A model generated the notes under the pieces. That model made no database searches and was not told the DNA's origin. It saw only the letters and a list, made by a program, of their open reading frames with translations. Positions 57,901 to 64,000 of a DNA stretch of 64,000 bases are shown piece after piece (the stretch's first letter is position 1; each line of letters begins with the position of its first letter). The translations under genes were made by a program, and so were the position numbers. Source of the stretch: Dryas octopetala (taxonomy: Eukaryota; Streptophyta; Magnoliopsida; Rosales; Rosaceae); contig OY992832.1 of assembly GCA_963921425.1 (NCBI GenBank), forward strand, positions 24,827,489 to 24,891,488, in the 5' to 3' direction.

Positions 57901-60900
57901 ATAGTGCCGACATAGGATAGTCAATGTGTCGACACGGATGATGTGCTGCAGCAAGTTTTGGAATTTCGTGTCGACACATTGTCTACCCCATGTCGGCACT
58001 GTGTTGGCATCCGCAAATTTTGAAAACTGTGGACATCCTCTCTAGAGAATGACTGATTAATGCAAAGGCCTCAATCTAAATGGATTTAAAGTTAATGAAG
58101 GTGTTTTCTTACCTTTATTAGTAATTAATATAGTCATGTTTCTTAACTATGATAAAGGAAAAAATAACAAATTTGGATATATATGTCAGCTCCAAGAATC
58201 AAATCAAATCCTCTTGAATGCTTTTGTAAAATGTGGCAGATCTGCTCAGAATTTCCCCATTCTAGTTTCTCAGCTACTAATCCTGCATATACATAATCAA
58301 AAAAAATTCTCAACCAAGTTCATTACACATCATGTGTTTTAGATTTTTTTTCCCTCACCAGCACAGCATTTAGGATTCTCAGAAGAGGCATGCAGCTCTA
58401 TATTTTTCTTCAGGATCTGAGACCGATAACATAAAATAGTCAAAATACAAAAAGACTAGTGAAGACCTATCAAATTTCTAGCATTATATTTTATTATCAG
58501 GACCTTGCCTTGAGCACTTCCTCATTATGGTCGGTTAATACAACTTCACTGCAAAATCTGCTGCAAAGTATTCCAGTAATTCCTGTAAATCAGAAATATC
58601 AAGCTACAGAACCAAGTTTGACATCACATTATATAATAGATATAATACATAAATACATATATAACTAAAAAAATAAAAATAAAAACTTGGACCTGAAAAC
58701 TGCAGTTGGATGTAGTGATAGCTCCCTCTAAAAAGAATTTCAAACCACCAAGTTTTAAACACTTGATCATATGTATTATTTAAAAGGTGGAACCCACAAT
58801 CAAAACTATTCCGCTACATAATGTTCTTTTGATGAAGTAATGGGACCTCTCAAATACATTTTATACAAGATAGAATTTTTTGACTATTTATTACCGAACC
58901 CTTATTCTTTCCTCCATTTTTTACCAAACCCTCATTCTTTCCCATCACATAGTCTAGAAAGTTCTATTCCACATGATCATAAGCTTTCTCAAAGTCAATT
59001 TTAAAGGCCATCCCTTTTTTCTTCTTCTGCTAAATCTCCTTCACCACTTCATTGGCCACCAAATCACTGTCCAAGATCTGCCTGCCCTTCATAAAGCACC
59101 CTGTGCTAATGAAATTGTACCCCCCAAGCACCTCTCTCAACCGGAAAACCAGCACCATTGCAATTGTACAAACTTCATCCTATAATTAAAATGCTAAAAA
59201 TCCCAAAGTCCTGATTCCATTACTCCAGCGATTGTATAATACAATTACAAATCCAGATGAAGCTACTTCAATAATAGGTCTCTGACATGCAAGAAGCATC
59301 CTCTATTTCACTCATAAACAAAGTAAATTAAAAAAACCAAAACCAAATTTGTGCACATGCATTCCACGTATGAACCTTCCTCCAACACCCTAAAGGACGA
59401 GGTGCTTTTTTTATCCTCCTATTTTCGAAATTTGCTATACATAATCAGAGCTATATAGTTTTCTTTTTGAATACTGAATTCATAATCATCTTATGCACTT
59501 TTAATGTTGGAGTGCAATAATCCTTATAGAGAAAAAAAGAAAAAGAAAAAGGCAATCCTTAGACAAGTACTTACCGACCCCAGAGCCTAATTCAATAGCA
59601 GTGCATCCTTGGAGAAGCTCTACATTCTTTGAAAGGTACTCATTCAACAACATTGCCCCAGGCCATACCAATTGTCCCGTCAAATCAAAATCAGCTGTTT
59701 GAAGAATAGTTAGAGCTACAACCTAAGTGAAGACGAATAAAAAACCAAAGGCTATAAAAAGTAGCTTGCAATTTTATATCATACCATATTATTTTAAGGA
59801 TAACATATGGGAAAGACATTCTTTGTAAGATATGTTGCATTTTACACATTGGCGTATCATATTTAAAGCATGCATAATGTACCGCAGAACATTGAACATA
59901 TGAATGCAAGATTTTTCAAATTTCCACTTCAAATTTTCAGAAAACTCAGAAATAAAACACCTTAAAATTTTATACTATAATGTACTAAGCTGTCAACAAG
60001 ATCTACTACTCTTCAATTGTCCTGTTTTCAGTGTTCCAAAGGAAGTCATAAATGGCATCGGCAAATGCTTATGCACATGAGTAGTAACATCAGCCAATAA
60101 CTGTACTAAGATGTTATATCTGGTGATTCCACATCAATATTTTTGTATGCTATGGTTCATATTTCATGGTGAATAAAGCATTCAAAATTTTCTGTCGGAA
60201 GAAACAGAAAACATGTTCAAACTTTTATTGTCTATTAGTACCAAAATCCATCTTCATACAACATAAATTCTCTTTTCACATAGAAAATCGAGATTTGATT
60301 GTTGATCCCTTTGCTGATCGATCATTATTCTAGGATTGTTGATTACTAAAACGGACGCCATTGAGTAGTAAACAAAGTTTAAGGTAATAGCTTCATTTAG
60401 ATGAGACTCACACTCTTTCAAGTTGTTGATAATCCAAAGGGAAAGATTCATAAAAATAAAAATTTAAGTTTCATTTGAGGTATTCATTTGTACGAATTAC
60501 GATGGGGAAAAATGATAGTAAACTAACTACACGACTTGTTAATATTATAAGTTTATAACTATCATTGTGTTCAGATATTATTTTCGGATTTGATTTGTTT
60601 AGTCAAGGGTGTGGTGCGAGAGCTGTTTTTTTATTTTGTGTTGTACCTAAGTTAATGGACTCCTTGTCCATTGGTTGTACAGTTGTGAGCTCTTTTTAAT
60701 AAAGTTTCTTTCTTCTCAAAAAAAAAAGAAAAAAAAGATATTATTTTCTGAACTGTCCCAGTTTTCTTTTCTTTTCTTCAACCCGAATTAAACACAAACA
60801 ATTTAGGTGCTTATATTTTAGAAGCCCATGATTTTAAGTTTGGCTGCAATATGCCAAAATTTCACTTTGAATTTAAATATGCTGCATTCGTTCAAAAAAA

Positions 60901-60996
60901 TAATAATCTAATATGCTGCAAATGTATAATAGTTATGAAATTGTTGAGTCACTCAGCCCCAATTTAAAGGGAAATATAAGATTTGAATTGAAACAC

Positions 60997-61039
<43 letters not shown>

Positions 61040-61397
61040 CATTTTAGACCATATGAGTTTATGTGAATTCAACATTTTAGTTAAAATACAAAATTTTCTA
61101 AACATGAAACTTACTAGAAGCAGATTGGAGGCAAAGGAGCTCAATAACTTGAGACCCAAAGGTGAAAGTGGTCAACTGGTAACTGCGTCATTGTGAATTA
61201 ACATTGACATTATTACTTTGCCATCAAACGGGAAAAATAAAATAAAGAATTAACAGCAAAAGAGAAGAGACACAAATTGAATAGAGCATATCTTACTCGT
61301 CATTGATGAAGAAAGATGCGTCTAAGCAAACTATCTCATCTTCTTCTTCTGCTTCTCTTTCCATCTGCTCTATTCCTTCTTCTTCCACTCTGCGCAT
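54738..61397 (-). CDS. METTL21-like protein N-methyltransferase (Methyltransf_16; 250 aa, 8 exons)
   Basis: Exons, minus strand: 61397-61297, 61182-61115, 59694-59575, 58582-58509, 58416-58359, 58282-58181, 56277-56166, 54855-54738; all phases close. The protein has an acidic N-terminus (EEEDEIVCLDASFFIND), YQLTTFTFGSQ, FDLTGQLVWPGAMLL, the SAM-binding motif I in AIELGSGVG, VVLTDHNEEVL, WGNSE, motif post II in FDLILGADICFQQSS, then FILAYVSRA, and ends HEGVIFEVTL. Family members methylate lysines of chaperones or translation factors; the substrate here is unknown. Intron 4 uses a GC donor and intron 6 has AT-AC ends. An alternative start is Met12. Large introns hold a Mutator-like element, a foldback, a LINE piece and (GA)n. 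Confidence 0.92.
56386..57570. mobile_element. Mutator-like element, family D, inside the AT-AC intron
   Basis: The ends GGTAAAGTGCAATGTTTTCA and (reverse complement of right end) GGTAAAGTACACTTTTCACC start inverted repeats of about 150 bp, with AACAATGTTAAC and ACATGTCCATTAAAGAT-like blocks in both. Flanks AAAGATTAT (two bases off the left end) and AAAGATTCT suggest an imperfect 9-bp duplication. A minus-strand frame at 57307-56996 is open but unassigned. Confidence 0.65.
57854..58049. repeat. 196-bp near-perfect foldback
   Basis: TTCTCTAGAGAGGATGTCC at the left is matched by GGACATCCTCTCTAGAGAA at the right, and the pairing (GCGGATGCC..., TGTCGACAC...) continues almost to the middle. It lies in the AT-AC intron and would fold into one long hairpin when transcribed. 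Confidence 0.8.
58935..59165 (-). pseudogene. LINE (L1-type) reverse transcriptase fragment
   Basis: The minus strand encodes AMVLVFRLREVLGGYNFIST, then GCFMKGRQILDSDLVANEVV and GMAFKIDFEKAYDHVE, the L1 motifs F.KGRQI.D..L.ANE and K.DFEKAYD. Two in-frame stops. It lies in intron 3 of the methyltransferase gene, in the same direction. Confidence 0.8.
60580..60740 (+). mobile_element. 3' tail of a poly(A) retrotransposon
   Basis: TTTTTAATAAAGTTTCTTTC followed by TTCTCAAAAAAAAAA resembles the 3' UTR and tail of plant L1-type LINEs. Opposite in direction to the host gene. Confidence 0.4.
60998..61034 (+). repeat. (GA)n microsatellite
   Basis: About 18 GA units in intron 2 of the methyltransferase gene. 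Confidence 0.95.
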
Positions 61398-61660
61398 AGG
61401 CTTTTCTTGCTCTGTGATTTTTGGGTTGCACCAATTTTTGAGAGTTGTGGCACCCAAACTTTGAGCAGAACCTTCAATCAGCAGCTGTGAGCTTTGTGAA
61501 GGTGAGTCTCCTCTTTCTATGTCTCTGTCTCGCTCTCTCTGTTTCACTCTCTCTGTCTCACTCCCTCTCTCTCTCCATCGCTGCTCTCTCTGTGTCACTC
61601 CCTCTTACTCGCACTCTCTCTGTAACATCTCTCTCTATCGCACGTTGGTCTGTGCTCAAG
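61398..61660 (-). promoter_or_regulatory. GA-rich leader/promoter of the methyltransferase gene
   Basis: Minus-strand GAGA-rich DNA (imperfect (GA)n with GTGACAGAGAG words), as in many plant core promoters that lack a clear TATA box. The exact start site is not visible. Confidence 0.35.
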
Positions 61661-62230
61661 CTTTGTAAAGATGTTAGGTTTGGGCTATCACATTGATTAA
61701 TGAGTGTTGGGCTTATAATCTATCTGATTGATTAATGAGTGTTGGGCTTATAATAGGATTTTAATTAGTGGGTTTGGGCTCAAACTTTTACCACCAATTT
61801 TGGGTTTAAAATAATATTAGAAATTTTGGTTCTAAATTTACTAGTTTTTTCAAGAGTTTTTTATTAGTAAAATATTACAATTACATTATAACTTAATAGG
61901 GATAACATTCTAATAATAATTATAAAAAGTATATAAAATGGTTTATAATTTAAACTAATAATACTTGTATTTATATAGTGTACTGGTTTTTATAATAGCT
62001 ATGTTTTTATAATATCTCATGCATATCATATACTTATCGTATAGACCCAATTTATGACACTTAAGGCCTATTTGAATTAGGGATTTGGATTTGGATTTGG
62101 ATTTCAAATTCATGTATTTTAAATCTTTAGATTTCAAATCCTATTGTTTGGATCAAAAAAATGAAATATGAGGATTTCAATATAAGAATTTTTAATTTTC
62201 ATATATATTGCAATATATAATAAATATATA
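61661..62230. other. Intergenic, no gene seen
   Basis: AT-rich; contains a 35-bp local duplication (GATTAATGAGTGTTGGGCTT at 61695 and 61730) and a short (TTGGAT)n run near 62085-62105. Confidence 0.5.
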
Positions 62231-62364
62231 TTGGCCAGAGGGGTCGCCGAAAAAGTTGGCCAGATGGGTCGTCGGAAAATTTGGCCGAAGGAGGTCGCCG
62301 AAAAGTTGGCCGGAGGGTCGCTAGAAAGTTAGCCGGCAGGGTCACCAGAAAAGTTGGCCGAAGG
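62231..62364 (+). repeat. 25-bp minisatellite abutting a hAT end
   Basis: Five and a half copies of TTGGCCGGAGGGTCGCCGAA (AAAG) spaced 25, 25, 25, 23 and 25 bp. It stops exactly where the hAT end CAGGGACG begins. Confidence 0.85.
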
Positions 62365-62675
62365 CAGGGACGAACGCACAGCCAAGCTTGAGGGGTCGGG
62401 CGACCCCCCGAACGGCGGAGCACGCAGGCTTAGACCCGTCCACGGCGACACCAGCGACCCCCCGACTTGAAGAAGGCGACCCCCCGACCCCGACGGCCCG
62501 ACGTGAAGAAGGCGACCTCCAGGGCTCCAGCCTCTAGCCTTCCAGCAGCCAGCAGGGCAGTAGGTGATGAAACGCCATGTTCCTGACTTCCTGAGAAAGA
62601 GAGAAGAGAAGAGCTGAAGAAGGGGCTAGGCTAGTGGGCTGCGGGCTGTTTATTTTTTTATTTTTTAAGTTCCTA

Positions 62676-62697
62676 CTCAAAACGACGTCGTTTTGAG
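62676..62697. repeat. 22-bp perfect palindrome around AAAACGACGTCGTTTT
   Basis: CTCAAAACGAC and its exact reverse complement, in the hAT leader, flanked by TCCTA and TAGGA. It centres on a GACGTC (CRE/TGA-type bZIP) core. Confidence 0.8.
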
Positions 62698-62702
62698 CTA
62701 GG

Positions 62703-62736
<34 letters not shown>

Positions 62737-63357
62737 CTACCCAGTGAGGCAGTGACCCATGTTGTGTGTGTGGCTCAGTGGCTGTGTGCTCTTTCAGCCT
62801 CTTCAATCTTCCCGAATCCCTTCATTCATTAACAGTAAAACCCACACACTGACAGAGCCCAAGTGCCCAACCCAGCCAGCCGTGAGTCTGTGACGCCGTT
62901 GCCCCTGCTGCCCGCCGTCGCCCCTGCTGGCTGCTGCCCAGTGCCCGTCAAAACTCAAGTTTGAAGTTCCACTTTTATTTTTTCAAGTAAGTTTAAAGTT
63001 TCAAACCCTAATTCTTAATTCTCAATTCACTTTAAATTTATAATATATGTTGTTTTTTAATTAATTGATAAGATTATTGTAATGAAATTAGACTAATTAG
63101 TGGTTTCTTGATGTTGATTTAATTATTGGTTGATTAATTAATTATGGGTTTTTATTGTATTAATATGATTATTGATTTATTGAATTGTTGTTGGTTATTG
63201 TTATTACTTTGATAATTTGATTAATTGATTATGGGTTTTTATTATATTAAGTTGATTATTGGATTTTGGTTGATTATTGTTATTACTTTGATAAATTTGA
63301 TAAATTGATTATTGGACTTTAATTGATTATTGGAAATTGGTTTACATGTGTAGAATT

Positions 63358-64000
63358 ATGGAACGATATTTTAAGAGAAAATGTCCAACGGGTAGTTCAA
63401 ATAATTCGGTTAATTCAAGTTTTGGTTCGACTTTAAATGGGTTAGATGATATTTTGGCTAATATTCAAGCAGACCCTGGACTAAGAACTCAAATGGCGGA
63501 TTATAACCCTAATATTCGAGATGAGATTCGAAGAGCATATCTACAAAAGGGACCTTGTCAACCTAGAGGTCATATATTCCCACAAATTAATCAATCGGGA
63601 ATTGATCGACACTTCATTGCCCAATGGTTTGATGAGTTTAATTGGTTGGAGCATAGTCAATCTAAGGATGCCGCATTTTGCCTTTATTACTATCTATTTA
63701 AATCCAATTTTGAACAAGCGGGTAGTGACGTCTTTACTGGGGTAGGCTTCAGGAATTGGAAGAAAGGGAGAGAAAAGTTTAGCACGCATGTTGGGCCAGT
63801 TGATAGTGTTCACAATCGATCTAGAAAAGCTGCTATGAATCTAATGAACCAAAATTCACATATTGAAACAGTTGTGCAAAAACAGTCAGACAAAGCTCGT
63901 ATTGCTTATTGCACTTGCTTGAATGCATCAATTGATTGCACAAAGTTTTTGTTGCAACAAGGACTTTCTTTTCGTGGCAATGATGAAAGTGCCACTTCAA
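63358..64000 (+). CDS. hAT transposase, TTF-type zinc finger / ZMYM1-like (N-terminal 214 aa, runs off the window)
   Basis: The frame opens MERYFKRKCPTGSSNNS and stays open to the last base. It contains ADYNPNIRDEIRRAYLQKGP, then CQPRGHIFPQ, and the TTF-type finger region (WFDEFNWLEHSQSKDAAFC, YYYLFKSNF, GFRNWKKGREKFSTHVG), closing with HNRSRKAAMNLMNQ. This order is that of plant hAT transposases annotated as zinc-finger MYM-type 1-like. The Cys/His set C-x..C-H binds the element ends; the catalytic DDE core and dimerisation region lie beyond the window. With no break in 214 codons, it may be a young copy or a domesticated gene. Confidence 0.88.
   Translation, partial: MERYFKRKCPTGSSNNSVNSSFGSTLNGLDDILANIQADPGLRTQMADYNPNIRDEIRRAYLQKGPCQPRGHIFPQINQSGIDRHFIAQWFDEFNWLEHSQSKDAAFCLYYYLFKSNFEQAGSDVFTGVGFRNWKKGREKFSTHVGPVDSVHNRSRKAAMNLMNQNSHIETVVQKQSDKARIAYCTCLNASIDCTKFLLQQGLSFRGNDESATS

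Larger units (their letters stand above)
56278..58180 (-). other. Putative U12-type AT-AC intron
   Basis: The intron starts ATATCCAA (exon ...GGAGCTGACATAT) and ends CCCTTGACACTGCATAC before GCTTTCAACAG. The AT-AC borders restore GADICFQQSS exactly. CCCTTGAC fits the U12 branch site and lies about 10 nt before the end, as usual for this class. No GT-AG choice keeps the conserved Cys-Phe junction. Confidence 0.65.
62365..64000 (+). mobile_element. hAT element, 5' part (continues past the window)
   Basis: CAGGGACGAACGCACAGCC fits the CAGGG(G/A)CG start of plant hAT elements of the zinc-finger MYM-like group. A GC-rich subterminal zone with GGCGACCCCCCGA words follows (62393-62520), then a leader with an intron-like T-rich stretch (62995-63350) and the transposase start. 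The right end is outside the window. Confidence 0.65.

Noticed and set aside
62231-62364. Regular repeats with even spacing, CRISPR-like at first sight
   Set aside because: Units abut with no unique spacers, and the DNA is plant nuclear; this is a minisatellite.

Overview
This is nuclear DNA from a flowering plant, almost certainly a core eudicot. It has spliced genes with plant-only products (a chloroplast Holliday-junction resolvase, a NIP boron channel, a DUF599 membrane protein), low GC intergenic DNA, many (CT)n tracts and dense layers of plant transposons. I cannot name the species from sequence alone.

Four host genes look intact and spliceable: a DUF599 protein (15811-17756, +, 2 exons), a MOC1-type Holliday junction resolvase (24806-29029, +, 7 exons), a NIP5;1/NIP6;1-type aquaporin (30877-34957, +, 4 exons) and a METTL21-like class I methyltransferase (54738-61397, -, 8 exons, one intron apparently of the U12 AT-AC type). 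The reading frame closes exactly across every exon junction I give. Broken host pieces are an SDR (neomenthol dehydrogenase/salutaridine reductase type) cut by a CACTA element (2611-3275) and a lone centrin EF-hand exon (47531-47668).

The rest is mostly mobile DNA. 1-2604 is the right part of a CACTA element full of GGGCGACGAA subterminal repeats. 5065-11990 is a hAT-like element with an 8-bp target-site duplication, holding a foldback Mutator-like element (9-bp duplication) and a 5.0-kb PIF/Harbinger element (TTA/ATA). The Harbinger carries decayed transposase and Myb/SANT-like genes, plus a third gene that is still open and encodes a small cysteine-rich protein. 12-14 kb has a SINE-like unit and a Tourist-like MITE; 18-20 kb a broken Copia; 20-22 kb LTR-like DNA; 22.4-24.6 kb two more Mutator-like elements with perfect 9-bp duplications. 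35-43 kb is an old Copia into which a younger, nearly complete Copia (36836-41776, 5-bp duplication) has inserted. 44513-46927 looks like a Gypsy solo LTR. 49-54 kb is repeat-rich with no gene I can support. 62365 to the window end is the start of a hAT element with an open transposase gene.

The host genes show no operon-like link and appear to be unrelated neighbours. The points I would check first are the third gene of the Harbinger element, the AT-AC intron, and the ATGTAA minimal upstream ORF plus altered selectivity residue of the NIP channel.
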